63,598 nucleotides of DNA from Alphaproteobacteria bacterium GM7ARS4 (GTDB taxonomy: Bacteria > Pseudomonadota > Alphaproteobacteria > GM7ARS4). Shown here in pieces: positions 47,576 through 56,774 of the stretch; within the stretch, counting starts at the first letter, position 1, and every line of letters begins with the position of its first letter. The translations under genes were made by a program, and so were the position numbers. The notes under the pieces were generated by a model. It had not been told where the DNA came from, did no database searches, and saw nothing but the letters and a program-made list of their open reading frames with translations. The stretch covers positions 1-63,598 of the forward strand of contig JACONL010000007.1 in the NCBI GenBank assembly GCA_014332745.1, given 5' to 3'.

Positions 47576-49027
47576 TTATGGTTTTTTTGCACAAGAGCCC
47601 CATTGCTCCTCTATCCTGCTTTTTACAGACGCGACGATAGGCGGAAGCCTGTCGTAATGTTCCTCTTTTGATGTCGTCCCGTCAAGGGTGGGATGGGACG
47701 GGCATGGGACTCCTGTGGCGCGACTCACGCTATCAGCAAACTTTGCCGCATGGGCTGTTGCCAAACAGACGATGGGATATGGCTCAGCGCCATAGCGTTT
47801 TTGATAGGCTCTGGCGGCGGCAATCCCCACCGCTGTATGGGGGTCAGAGACATAGCCATAGGTCTCCCATAGCCACGCCATCGTCTTCATCGTCTCGTCA
47901 TCATCCACACGGGTGGCGGAAAAAACCGCGCCCATAGCCTCATGCATAGGGGAGGAAAGAGACAATTGCCTCGATTCTTGAAGAAGACGCATAGAGGCTG
48001 TCACAGCGTTCGCTTTCTCGGTGTGATGTCCCGCTGTCTGCCTATAAAGCCAACGTTCAAGATTGCTGGGAAGCTGTATATCCATGCTGGGACTGAGGCT
48101 CGGCTTGCTCGCACCAATGGATACTATCCCCGTCTCGACGACACGCACCAACACATCGTTGTGATTGCTCCCGATGACAAGGCGACGTATGGGAAGCCCC
48201 ATACACAAGGCGCAAAATCCAGCGAAGATATTGCCAAAATTCCCTGTAGGCACAACGACGATCACACCCTTGCGCCAATCCTTCATGCGAAGAACGGCAT
48301 GGGCATAATAAGGGATTTGCGCCATGATACGCACCCAATTGACGGAATTCACCGAGCCAAGAGAAAAACGACGGGCAAATTCGTTGTCTAAAAACAATGT
48401 CTTCACAATGCGCTGGCAATCATCAAAACTCCCCTCGATGGCGATGTTGAGGACATTCTCTGCTTTCACCGTCGTCATCTGTCGCCTCTGACATGGTGAT
48501 ACTCTGTTATGGGGATGTAAAATACATATGCGAATCCCGTGACGACCAAGACATGCATGGATGGCGGCTGATCCCGTATCACCCGATGTCGCCCCTAAAA
48601 GCGTCATGTGGCGATTCTGCCTCTGCACGACATGGGAAAAAAGACGCGCCAACAGCTGCATGGCATAGTCCTTAAAAGCCAATGTGGGCCCATGAAAAAG
48701 CTCCAACACATGCAGGCCATCCTCCAAAGCCACAAGGGGAATACGACCAGCCTCATGGTCATGGGCACGAGGAGGGGAAAACGCATGCCATGCCTCCTCA
48801 CACAGAGTCCTATAGACATCCTCAGAGACGCTATCGCCTATGAAAGGGACGCCTAACACATGGGCTAAGGCGGGGTAGGGAAGGTGACGCCATGCCTCCC
48901 ATTGCTCCATCGTATAATGGGGAAGACGCTCAGGCATGTAGAGCCCGCCATCGCTCGCCAGCCCGTGTGTCAACACATGCTCAAGGGTGACCCTGTTATC
49001 CTCCCCCCTCGTGCTAAGGTAATACAT
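47576..49027 (-). CDS. thrC: Threonine synthase
   Basis: ThrC converts O-phosphohomoserine to threonine using PLP. The 483-residue product shows MYYLSTRG at the N terminus, ASDGGLYMPERLP, the PLP lysine in ELFHGPTLAFKDYAMQLLAR, LLGATSGDTGSAAIHA, NSVNWVRIMAQIPYYAHA, and VPTGNFGNIFAGF. It is the long (plant/fungal/gammaproteobacterial) ThrC type. The exported-protein gene ends 3 bases upstream of its start, suggesting co-transcription. Confidence 0.96.
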   Translation of the reverse strand: MYYLSTRGEDNRVTLEHVLTHGLASDGGLYMPERLPHYTMEQWEAWRHLPYPALAHVLGVPFIGDSVSEDVYRTLCEEAWHAFSPPRAHDHEAGRIPLVALEDGLHVLELFHGPTLAFKDYAMQLLARLFSHVVQRQNRHMTLLGATSGDTGSAAIHACLGRHGIRICILHPHNRVSPCQRRQMTTVKAENVLNIAIEGSFDDCQRIVKTLFLDNEFARRFSLGSVNSVNWVRIMAQIPYYAHAVLRMKDWRKGVIVVVPTGNFGNIFAGFCALCMGLPIRRLVIGSNHNDVLVRVVETGIVSIGASKPSLSPSMDIQLPSNLERWLYRQTAGHHTEKANAVTASMRLLQESRQLSLSSPMHEAMGAVFSATRVDDDETMKTMAWLWETYGYVSDPHTAVGIAAARAYQKRYGAEPYPIVCLATAHAAKFADSVSRATGVPCPSHPTLDGTTSKEEHYDRLPPIVASVKSRIEEQWGSCAKKP

Positions 49028-49030
49028 ATG

Positions 49031-49855
49031 TCATTGGGTGATGGCGAAGCTCGTCCTATCGAGTCCCGTATTGCCTGTGCTTGCCTGATAGGCATAGACC
49101 ATGAGCTGATACCATCCTTTGGTGGATATGTCGAATTGGGTAGAAAAACGGCTGGGAATGTCATGGGTGCGCAAACGCTGACGCGCAATCACTTTGTCAT
49201 CACTATCAGAAAGCACCGCCTCCACAACGAAATCATCGGCGCGCCAAAGACCATCTGGCGTCAAAGGACAACCACACATCATGGTGACATTCGCCACCAC
49301 AGGCACGGCATAAGACTCCTTGCCCGCCAGTTCCAAACGCCTATGGGCAAGAGGACTGACAATATCCACCGCCATGCCAGCAAGCACCAGCATCATGCCA
49401 TCACCTTCGTCTATATGCTTGCCCGGCACGACCCATTGCGTCATCGACGCCCTATTCGCCGCTTGGCGTTGCGCAAGAGGACCATAGGCTTGAAACTCGA
49501 TAAGGCGCGGCTTCTCTAAATCCAACGTCACGCTGTAATGGGCAGAGTCGGCAGTAGAGAGAGGACGCCCCGCCTCCCTATCATCCAACATAATCCCCGC
49601 CGTCGACCCCGTCGTCCCCTTCGTTACACCTTGTGCAAGAATCTCACCCGTCTCCTTGTCGCGCAACAGGACACGCGCACCCCCTAAAGAAGAGCCAATG
49701 AATTTCGCCCCCTTACTGAGCACAGAGACCTTAAGGCGCGTCTCTTCCCCATAGCCCTCAGCGCCCCCCGACAACAGCGCCACACATATCCCTAACGCCA
49801 ACCCCAGACCCCCCTCTCGACTCACAAGACGCCATCGACATGAACATTTTGGCAT
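49031..49855 (-). CDS. Exported protein of unknown function with a CGC motif
   Basis: I do not recognise the family. The 274-residue product has a signal-peptide-like N terminus (LGLALGICVALLSGGAEGYG) after an Arg/Cys-rich start. The rest is beta-rich. Visible features: SSLGGARVLLRDKETGEILAQG, ending like an immunoglobulin or carboxypeptidase-regulatory-type fold, and MMCGCPLTPDGLWRADDFVV (quoted from about residue 192), where a CGC pair could bind metal or form a disulfide. The last 70 residues look like a second beta-sandwich. GAGGAG at 7 bases supports ATG 49855. It is followed by thrC after 3 bases, but no functional link is evident. Confidence 0.75.
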   Translation of the reverse strand: MPKCSCRWRLVSREGGLGLALGICVALLSGGAEGYGEETRLKVSVLSKGAKFIGSSLGGARVLLRDKETGEILAQGVTKGTTGSTAGIMLDDREAGRPLSTADSAHYSVTLDLEKPRLIEFQAYGPLAQRQAANRASMTQWVVPGKHIDEGDGMMLVLAGMAVDIVSPLAHRRLELAGKESYAVPVVANVTMMCGCPLTPDGLWRADDFVVEAVLSDSDDKVIARQRLRTHDIPSRFSTQFDISTKGWYQLMVYAYQASTGNTGLDRTSFAITQ

Positions 49856-49881
49856 TGTTCTCTCCTCTATGAACTGACTCG

Positions 49882-49956
49882 CGCACCCGACAGGAATCGA
49901 ACCTGCGACCTTCGCCTTCGGAGGGCGACACTCTATCCAGCTGAGCTACGGGTGCA
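49882..49956 (-). tRNA. tRNA-Arg (anticodon CCG)
   Basis: The minus strand folds with the acceptor GCACCCG/CGGGTGC, discriminator G, D arm GCTC/GAGT, a perfect anticodon stem TCGCC/GGCGA around CTCCGAA, and T arm GCAGG-TTCGATT-CCTGT. CCA is not encoded. It sits between the exported-protein gene and ggt. Confidence 0.96.
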
Positions 49957-49987
49957 CCCTATATCCCTCCCCTCACACATCACAAGA

Positions 49988-51835
49988 CTAACAGACCTTA
50001 CCATCTTTCTCAAGACAGCGCACGGACATATCACCACGCGCTAACCCTTCACGCCTCGGATCCACAGCGCCCCATAATCCGCCATCATCATCGACATAAA
50101 TGGCATGCACACCGCTATTCATAGGACGATAAGACAGCCCATGCCCCTTCTCTTCAAGCACAGACTGCCAACGCTCTAACTGACGACCCTCCTCCAACCA
50201 GAGACGATCCCCATGCTCTTTTTTGACAAAATGCCCCATAGATAAAGCATCCTGAATGTCTATGCCTCTATCCAACACATCCAACAGCACCCGCACCACA
50301 TAGGCAATGATATGGACACCGCCCGCTGACCCCAACACAAGACGCACCCGACCCTCGTCATCAAAAACAATGGTCGGCGACATAGAACTGAGGGGACGCT
50401 TTCCTCCCTCAGCCCGATTCACATGCGACTTATCACCATGCGCCATATGAGGCATAAAAGCAAAATCCGTGAGCTCGCCATTCAAATAGAAACCATCCAC
50501 ACGCAAGGAAGAACCAAAGGCAGGACCAATACTGGACGTCATGGCAACGGCATTGCCTTCTCTATCGATGATGCTGATATGGGTGGTGGACACACGCTCA
50601 GGCTGTGTGTCCTTGCCATCACGGGTGTCGTCATGGATGTCGTCATTGTTATCAATGGCGCTCGGGATGTCATGGGGCGCGCCAAAGGTTACATAGGGGC
50701 GCGCTCTCTCTGTGCCTATCAACGCCCGACGCCTCTCCACGTAAGAAGGGGCAAGGAGTCCCTCTACTGGAACAGACACCATGTCACTATCGGCAAGAAA
50801 TCTGGCTCTGTCCCGATAGGCAAGGCGCATGGCTTCCGCCAGCATATGAAGATATGTCACATCATCCATCTGCCCCACAGCAAATGGTTCGAGCAACGCT
50901 AAAATCTGCGCTATCGCCACACCGCCAGAACTGGGAGGCATGAGAGAACACACACGCCATGCGCCATAGGGGCGACATAATGGCGCTCTCACTTTCACAT
51001 CGTAAGAAGAGAGGTCCGATAACGTCATGACACCTCGTCCCGCTGGCACATTGTGAGGCGACTCTTGAATGGCCGCCACAATGGCGCGCGCCCGCTCCCC
51101 TTCATAGAAAGCTGCACGTCCCCTCTCCCTAATGGCGCGCAAGGTGTGCGCTAATGGCGCATTCTTATAGACGCTCCCGATGGCAAGAGGCTGTCCTTCA
51201 TCATCAAAAAATCCCCCTTCACCATCTTGGATAAGGAGCCACGGATTGCTCTTGATGGCGTTATGGAGACGCGGGGATATGGCAAAACCATTCTGCGCCT
51301 TATCTATGGCGTCATCAAACAAACGTTGCCACGCCCATGCGCCATGCCTCTCATGGGCATGCTCAAGCATCGCCAATAACCCCGGCACACCTACCGCCAT
51401 ACCGCTGGAACTCGCTTCCATAAACCCTAAGGCTGTGCCTGTGTCATCCAAAAAGGCATCCTGCGGCATGGCGTCTGGCGCTTCCTCTCGCCCATCATAG
51501 ACAAACAGGCTGTTCGATGCCTTCTCGTAATAAAGAAGAAAGCCACTTCCCCCTATCCCCGATGATTGCGGTTCTACGACATTCAGCACCATCTGAGCAA
51601 TAATCGCGCCATCGATGGCGCTAGCACCCTTGTCAAGAGCCGCCCATGCCGCATGAGTCGCCAGAGGATTCGCCGTCGATACCATCCATTGACGACCATA
51701 GACCGACTCCACATCATGGCGAAACAGACGCCCGCCCTCAGGCGAGTCACCACTCAAAGACTCACCATGCTGTGCCTCCAAACCCTCACAGCCATAAAAT
51801 AGACCCGCCATAGCAAGAACAATGGTAAAACGCAT
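49988..51835 (-). CDS. ggt: Gamma-glutamyltranspeptidase, probable lipoprotein
   Basis: GGT hydrolyses or transfers the gamma-glutamyl group of glutathione in the periplasm after autocleavage into two subunits. The 615-residue product has a signal ending at a lipobox cysteine (AGLFYGCEG), [27 protein letters not shown] (quoted in part as [12 protein letters not shown]), the cleavage and nucleophile threonine in [18 protein letters not shown], and [10 protein letters not shown]. In the small subunit the usual GSPGGS loop reads GSAGGV, a small deviation. A 12-base duplication (50627-50650) lies just before the cleavage site. ATG 51835 starts the signal peptide; ATG 51859 is longer. Confidence 0.93.
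   Translation of the reverse strand: MRFTIVLAMAGLFYGCEGLEAQHGESLSGDSPEGGRLFRHDVESVYGRQWMVSTANPLATHAAWAALDKGASAIDGAIIAQMVLNVVEPQSSGIGGSGFLLYYEKASNSLFVYDGREEAPDAMPQDAFLDDTGTALGFMEASSSGMAVGVPGLLAMLEHAHERHGAWAWQRLFDDAIDKAQNGFAISPRLHNAIKSNPWLLIQDGEGGFFDDEGQPLAIGSVYKNAPLAHTLRAIRERGRAAFYEGERARAIVAAIQESPHNVPAGRGVMTLSDLSSYDVKVRAPLCRPYGAWRVCSLMPPSSGGVAIAQILALLEPFAVGQMDDVTYLHMLAEAMRLAYRDRARFLADSDMVSVPVEGLLAPSYVERRRALIGTERARPYVTFGAPHDIPSAIDNNDDIHDDTRDGKDTQPERVSTTHISIIDREGNAVAMTSSIGPAFGSSLRVDGFYLNGELTDFAFMPHMAHGDKSHVNRAEGGKRPLSSMSPTIVFDDEGRVRLVLGSAGGVHIIAYVVRVLLDVLDRGIDIQDALSMGHFVKKEHGDRLWLEEGRQLERWQSVLEEKGHGLSYRPMNSGVHAIYVDDDGGLWGAVDPRREGLARGDMSVRCLEKDGKVC
50627..50650. repeat. 12-base in-frame tandem duplication inside ggt
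   Basis: GTCGTCATGGAT (50627-50638) is followed by GTCGTCATTGTT (50639-50650), encoding two Asp-Asp-containing blocks in an acidic loop just ahead of the autocleavage threonine. Confidence 0.65.
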
Positions 51836-51929
51836 AATAGGCCGTCCACACCACATCACTCTGTCTCTCCTGTCTCACGTCACACCCCCATTCATACGAC
51901 CCGTCATATCCGCCCCTGTCATATCCACC

Positions 51930-52778
51930 ATGACAACACCATCATCCCCGCAACGTATCACCATAGCACAGCTGCAACAGCATAAAAAGGGTGGAAAAAA
52001 ACCGCCTCTCGTCTGCTTGACGGCTGCCACATACCCAATCGCCCATATCATCGACCCCCATTGTGACGTCATCCTTGTAGGCGACTCCTTAGGCATGACC
52101 CTCTATGGCATGGACTCAACCCACCACGTCACCATAGACATGATGAGCGCCCACGGCCAAGCGGTGATGCGCGCCAGCACCCACGCATGCGTCATTATCG
52201 ATATGCCAGCCTCCTCATGTCAATCAACGCCACAACACTGCCTCAATGACGCACAACGCCTTCTCCATGAAACACACGCATGCGCCGTCAAAATTGAAGG
52301 CGGCGCTGAGGCAACTGAGACCATCGCCCTCCTGTGCGCCCATCATATCCCCGTGATGGGACATATCGGCCTCATGCCACAATATGTCTCTCATCCCCAA
52401 GACTATCGCGTGCAAGGACGCAACGCCAGCGAAGAGAAAAAAATTATCGATGACGCCATCGCCGTAGAAAAAGCCGGCGCCTTCGCTGTCGTCATCGAAA
52501 GCTGCTTCGAACATATCGCCCACCATGTGACAGAACGCCTCACCATCCCCACCATCGGTATTGGGGCATCATACCATTGCGACGGGCAAATCCTCGTCAC
52601 AGAGGATATGATAGGACTCTATCGCGCTTTCTCACCCCAATTTGTGCGTCACTACGCCCAGATAAGCGATAGCATCGACCAAGCTGTGCGCCAATATGCC
52701 CATGATGTGCGCCATCGACAATTTCCAGAAAAAAAACACTGCTACGACCGCAACGCGCCGCCTCACCCAAAAACATAG
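51930..52778 (+). CDS. panB: PanB, ketopantoate hydroxymethyltransferase
   Basis: PanB makes ketopantoate from ketoisovalerate and methylene-tetrahydrofolate in pantothenate synthesis. The 282-residue product shows CLTAATYPIAHIID, ILVGDSLGMTLYGMDSTHHV (metal-binding), DMPASSCQ, AVKIEGGAEAT, IPVMGHIGLMPQ, and IPTIGIGASYHCDGQILV. ATG 51930 was chosen because the sequence upstream, though open, is not conserved. No ribosome site is seen. panC follows after 24 bases. Confidence 0.96.
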   Translation: MTTPSSPQRITIAQLQQHKKGGKKPPLVCLTAATYPIAHIIDPHCDVILVGDSLGMTLYGMDSTHHVTIDMMSAHGQAVMRASTHACVIIDMPASSCQSTPQHCLNDAQRLLHETHACAVKIEGGAEATETIALLCAHHIPVMGHIGLMPQYVSHPQDYRVQGRNASEEKKIIDDAIAVEKAGAFAVVIESCFEHIAHHVTERLTIPTIGIGASYHCDGQILVTEDMIGLYRAFSPQFVRHYAQISDSIDQAVRQYAHDVRHRQFPEKKHCYDRNAPPHPKT

Positions 52779-52802
52779 AGACCAAAACACCAGCGCCATC
52801 CT

Positions 52803-53639
52803 ATGCTTATCATACGCACCCTCCATGACCTCGAACGCACATGCGCCCTATGGCGACAACAACAACACACCATCGCCCTTATCCCGACCTTAGGCGCCCT
52901 CCACGACGCCCATGGCCATCTTATGCATGTCGCACGTTCTCACGCCCATAAACGTATCGTGAGCATCTTCCTCAATCCCACCCAATTCGCCCCCCATGAA
53001 GATTTGCGCCAATACCCACACACGCCAGAACAAGACATCGCTTGTGCCAAAGCACAAGCCATCGACGCCCTCTTCATGCCCCCCACAGACCTCATATATC
53101 CTCAAGATTTTGCCACATCCATCACCATGCCCACGCACACACGCCATTTCTGCGCACGCTATCGGCCACACCACTTCCCCGCTGTGCTCACCGTTGTCGC
53201 TCGCCTCTTGATGCTCGTCAAGCCTGATATTGGCGTCTTTGGCGAAAAAGACTACCAACAGCTCCGCCTTATCCAACAACTCGTCAAAGATATGCACATG
53301 CCTATCACCATTCTTCCCGTCCCCACTTATCGCCATGATGACGGACTCGCCTTCTCGTCACGCAACGCCTATCTGGACGACACGCAACGCGCACGCGCCC
53401 CCCTCCTCTATAAAACCCTCCTCACGACACAACGCGCCATCCAACAAGGACAGGACATCACCAAGTGCATAACACACGCCCAACAACAGCTCCGCACCCA
53501 CGGCTTCGACCCCATCGACTATATCGACCTCTGTGATGGACGCACCCTCACCCCAACGACAACACGCCACAAAGACTGCCGATTACTTGCCGCCGCATGG
53601 CTCGGCACAACACGCCTTATCGATAATGTGCCACTCTAA
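52803..53639 (+). CDS. panC: PanC, pantothenate synthetase
   Basis: PanC joins pantoate and beta-alanine via pantoyl-adenylate. The 278-residue product shows LIPTLGALHDAHGHLMHVAR, a variant of the usual PTMGALHEGH, then IFLNPTQFAPHEDLRQYP, GVFGEKDYQQLRLIQQLV, and SSRNAYL with the KMSKS-like role. Length is normal. It forms a panBC unit. The 3' end overlaps convergent doxX by 4 bases. Confidence 0.96.
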   Translation: MLIIRTLHDLERTCALWRQQQHTIALIPTLGALHDAHGHLMHVARSHAHKRIVSIFLNPTQFAPHEDLRQYPHTPEQDIACAKAQAIDALFMPPTDLIYPQDFATSITMPTHTRHFCARYRPHHFPAVLTVVARLLMLVKPDIGVFGEKDYQQLRLIQQLVKDMHMPITILPVPTYRHDDGLAFSSRNAYLDDTQRARAPLLYKTLLTTQRAIQQGQDITKCITHAQQQLRTHGFDPIDYIDLCDGRTLTPTTTRHKDCRLLAAAWLGTTRLIDNVPL

Positions 53640-54091
53640 AATTGCTTGCCTATCATGGCATCCACAGAATACGCGCCGCTCCCCTTGAAAAACACGGACA
53701 GCAAAACGATAAGCCACATAAGACTATATTCATAGCCATTGCTCGTTATGAAAAATCCCTTCTCCCAATGAACAAAGCCAACAATGCCCGCCATGAGAGC
53801 AATCGCGCCTAGCGCCGCCGCACGCGTCCATAAACCAATGACAATACACGCACCAAAAACGACCTCAACAAGCACGACAAGCCACGCCAAGAGCTCAGGC
53901 ACAGGCATGCCTAACGAGCCCCCCAACCACGCCGCAAATCTATCCGTGCCTCCTATCTTTTTTATCCCATGGGGGATAAGAAAGCCTCCCGCCACAATAC
54001 GCAAGAGCACATCCGTGAAACGAACGCCCATGCCATATACCGACCCTAACCCCGAAAAAATCAATAAAGGCTCTCTGAATCGTGTCATCAT
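53636..54091 (-). CDS. DoxX-family membrane protein
   Basis: The 151-residue product has four predicted membrane helices: LLRIVAGGFLIPHGIKKI, LLAWLVVLVEVVFGACIVIG, ALGAIALMAGIVGFVHW, and YSLMWLIVLLSVFF. The motif GGFLIPHGIKK and the second helix AWLVVLVEVVFGA are typical of DoxX proteins. The function in bacteria is mostly unknown; some act in oxidative-stress or thiosulfate:quinone systems. ATG 54091 with GAGGA about 9-13 bases upstream was chosen; ATG 54106 and 54100 are alternatives. Confidence 0.85.
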   Translation of the reverse strand: MMTRFREPLLIFSGLGSVYGMGVRFTDVLLRIVAGGFLIPHGIKKIGGTDRFAAWLGGSLGMPVPELLAWLVVLVEVVFGACIVIGLWTRAAALGAIALMAGIVGFVHWEKGFFITSNGYEYSLMWLIVLLSVFFKGSGAYSVDAMIGKQF

Positions 54092-54178
54092 GTTACACAT
54101 CCTCATACAAAATATCACCAAACCCACCCCATCTCCCGTCCCCGCACACACCTATTCTAGATGGGCTTTTCGTGAAAA

Positions 54179-55012
54179 TCAAGAAAACTCTTGCGCTAAC
54201 GCCCCTTGTAAGAGACGCGTCGTCTCACCAATGGAGAGCGCCTTGTCCCCGCAACGAACGACTGGCACAATCCCTATGACAGCATTGGTGAGAAACATCT
54301 CCTCGCTCTCTTCCACGCGCCCTCGCATGCTCTCCTCTTGCCTCACAACCACCCCCATATCCCGCGCCAAGGCGATGGCAACATCCCTCATCACACCTTT
54401 GACGCCACAATGATGGAGGAGGGGCGTATACCACGTCCCGCACCAACGTAAAAATACATTGCACATGACGGCTTCCACCAACATGCCTTCCCCATCAAAA
54501 AGAAGGCTGTCATAGATAGACTCGTCACACCATTCTTGGCGCGCCAAGACCTGCTCTAAACGACTCATATGCTTAATCCCTGCTAAACGGGCGTGACGCG
54601 CCAAACATCCATGACCATAGCGCACATGGACACCAGCCTCAGCAAGCCCGCGATAATATCCCGAGTCATAAGGCGTCACCATGACGATACGCCGTGGGGT
54701 GACAAGGGGCGGCGGCTTGTAGCCTCGACCACCACTGCCACGGGTATACATCCACTTAATGATATGACGCTCCCCATCCCTGCCAACAAGAAGGCGCGCT
54801 ATGTCCTCCTCGAGACATGAACGCGCTAAGAGGGGTAACGCCAATCGCTCACATCCCGACAGAAAACGTTGCCAGTGCCTCTCGAAAAAGGCAATCCTCC
54901 CCTTATAGGCCACAGCTGTCTCGAACACACCATCGCCATAGGCAAGCCCTCTGTCCCATAAGAGCGACTCATCCACAGATTGCCCGCCATTGACCAAAAC
55001 ATTTGCCGTCAT
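54179..55012 (-). CDS. pabC: PabC, aminodeoxychorismate lyase (class IV aminotransferase fold)
   Basis: PabC releases p-aminobenzoate from aminodeoxychorismate for folate. The 277-residue product shows WDRGLAYGDGVFETA, YTRGSGGRGYKPP, the PLP lysine in AGIKHMSRLEQVLARQEW, EAVMCNVFL, and FLTNAVIGIVPV. The fold is shared with D-amino-acid and branched-chain aminotransferases, but the KHMSRLEQVLAR pattern and the pabB neighbour 16 bases upstream favour PabC. ATG 55012 was chosen. Confidence 0.9.
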   Translation of the reverse strand: MTANVLVNGGQSVDESLLWDRGLAYGDGVFETAVAYKGRIAFFERHWQRFLSGCERLALPLLARSCLEEDIARLLVGRDGERHIIKWMYTRGSGGRGYKPPPLVTPRRIVMVTPYDSGYYRGLAEAGVHVRYGHGCLARHARLAGIKHMSRLEQVLARQEWCDESIYDSLLFDGEGMLVEAVMCNVFLRWCGTWYTPLLHHCGVKGVMRDVAIALARDMGVVVRQEESMRGRVEESEEMFLTNAVIGIVPVVRCGDKALSIGETTRLLQGALAQEFS

Positions 55013-55028
55013 ATGCCTACCCTGTCGC

Positions 55029-56504
55029 CTATCCCGCTACGGCATTGACCATGCCACGCGCTTTTGCCCGCGTTTCTTCAAGCTCTTGCTCGGCAACGGA
55101 CTCAGCAACAATGCCACCACCCGCACGAAACGTCAGCTCCCTGCCATCACAAACAATCGTCCTAATCAAAATGTTCATGTCAAGGCTACCATCATGATTC
55201 ACATACCCCAATGAACCTGTATAGGGACCACGACCGCCATGCTCTAACTCAGCCAATATCTCCATACAACGCAATTTGGGACAGCCTGTTATCGTGCCAC
55301 CCGGAAATAATGCCTCTAAAACATGCGCTACCGACGCCTGTGCTGACAGAACACCTCGCACATTCGACACAATATGGTGGACATGCGCATAAGATTCGAC
55401 AATCATCATTTCATCCACAGACACACTCCCCGCACGACATATCTTCGAGAGGTCGTTGCGTTCTAAATCCACCAGCATGATATGCTCTGCTCTCTCTTTG
55501 GGATGGGCGAGAAGTTCTTCCTTCTTTTCCCTATCCATATCCCTGTTGAGACGTGGACGTGTGCCAGCGATAGGACGAGTCTCTATGACCCCATGCCTAT
55601 CCACCCGCACAAGACGCTCGGGGGAAGAACTAATAACCGCCTGTATCCGCGCTCCATCTCCCGCCTTCTCCTGCTCCCCTTGATGACACCATGTCGCTAA
55701 TGCCGCGAAAGGGGCGGGATTATGGCGCGCTAAACGCTCGAATATGTCCGCCGCTGTCATATCCTCATGACATAGGCCACGCCACAGACGCGATAAATTC
55801 ACCTGAAAGACATCCCCCGCATAAATATACTCGATGCACCGCTTGAATGCCCGCATATACAAGGCCTCCTCGTCTTCTCGCATATGGATGGAAGGTAACG
55901 GCATAGACTGCTCGCGCTCCCCCCCTGTCCTCGCACAAGCACAAGCCCGCACATCCTCCTCCATCTGCGCCACAGACATGGCAGCGTCCTCACCGCCCTC
56001 ATGCATCGCCCACAATCGATGGCGCTGATGGTCGTAAATAAGAGCCGCCGCACAGCGGGTCGCACACGCATCAGGCAATGATTGAGGAGGCGAAGGAAGA
56101 ATCAGATGACGCTCCCATTGTTCTATTAATTCATACCCCACATAGACAAACCACCCACCACGAAACGGAATCTCTGCTCCAGCGCACGCCCTCTCGCCAT
56201 AGGCCCCATAGGCCGCCCATATGTCACGCTCCAAACGCCATTGCTGGACGACATAGGCTAAAAAATTGTCTTCCCTCACAACAACACCATCATGAGAAAT
56301 GCCACGTCCTCGATGGAAGATAATCTCAGAACGAGGGCAAGCGAATAAAATGCTATAGCGCCCACTTTCCCCACTCGATGCCGTGCTCGCACAAAGATGG
56401 GGGTAATGCTCACGCCTTCGACGATGGACGGCAAGCAACAAAGATAAGCCACACTGAGGTAACCCCTCACCCTCCATTGACAAAAGACGTATCACAAGAG
56501 CCAT
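55029..56504 (-). CDS. pabB: PabB, aminodeoxychorismate synthase component I
   Basis: PabB aminates chorismate for folate synthesis, using ammonia from a PabA/TrpG glutaminase. The 491-residue product shows FQVNLSRLWRG, FAALATW, ISSSPERLVRV, ETRPIAGTRPR, MLVDLERNDLSKICRAGSV (quoted in part as DLERNDLSKI), and GGTITGCPKLRCMEILAELE. PIAGT with lysine in PKLR are typical of the chorismate family. No glutaminase gene is nearby. ATG 56504 follows an in-frame TTG. Confidence 0.95.
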   Translation of the reverse strand: MALVIRLLSMEGEGLPQCGLSLLLAVHRRRREHYPHLCASTASSGESGRYSILFACPRSEIIFHRGRGISHDGVVVREDNFLAYVVQQWRLERDIWAAYGAYGERACAGAEIPFRGGWFVYVGYELIEQWERHLILPSPPQSLPDACATRCAAALIYDHQRHRLWAMHEGGEDAAMSVAQMEEDVRACACARTGGEREQSMPLPSIHMREDEEALYMRAFKRCIEYIYAGDVFQVNLSRLWRGLCHEDMTAADIFERLARHNPAPFAALATWCHQGEQEKAGDGARIQAVISSSPERLVRVDRHGVIETRPIAGTRPRLNRDMDREKKEELLAHPKERAEHIMLVDLERNDLSKICRAGSVSVDEMMIVESYAHVHHIVSNVRGVLSAQASVAHVLEALFPGGTITGCPKLRCMEILAELEHGGRGPYTGSLGYVNHDGSLDMNILIRTIVCDGRELTFRAGGGIVAESVAEQELEETRAKARGMVNAVAG

Positions 56505-56563
56505 CAACCATCCGTCATCTCGAGTGCGTCATAAAGACGAAAGGGGCTATGGACATGGTTTAC

Positions 56564-56587
56564 GGAAGGGCTTGAGGAAGGGCTTAC
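56564..56587. repeat. 12-base tandem duplication between pabB and tRNA-Ala
   Basis: GGAAGGGCTTGA (56564-56575) is followed by GGAAGGGCTTAC (56576-56587). It lies in the 101-base gap between tRNA-Ala and the pabB start. Confidence 0.7.
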
Positions 56588-56605
56588 GGCAGGACAACCA
56601 CGGCG

Positions 56606-56678
<73 letters not shown>

Positions 56679-56738
56679 GTGACCGATACACCCATACCAT
56701 AAAATACAACGCATAGAAATGCTAGGACGCTCTCTTCC

Positions 56739-56774
56739 CATATCACTTTACATGTCACTCTACATGTCACTCGA
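56739..56774. repeat. 12-base tandem repeat (3 copies) that reiterates the tolB stop codon
   Basis: CATATCACTTTA, CATGTCACTCTA and CATGTCACTCGA follow each other at 56739-56750, 56751-56762 and 56763-56774. Read on the minus strand each unit contains TGA in the tolB frame, so the stop codon is followed by two further in-frame TGAs at 12-base spacing. Confidence 0.85.
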
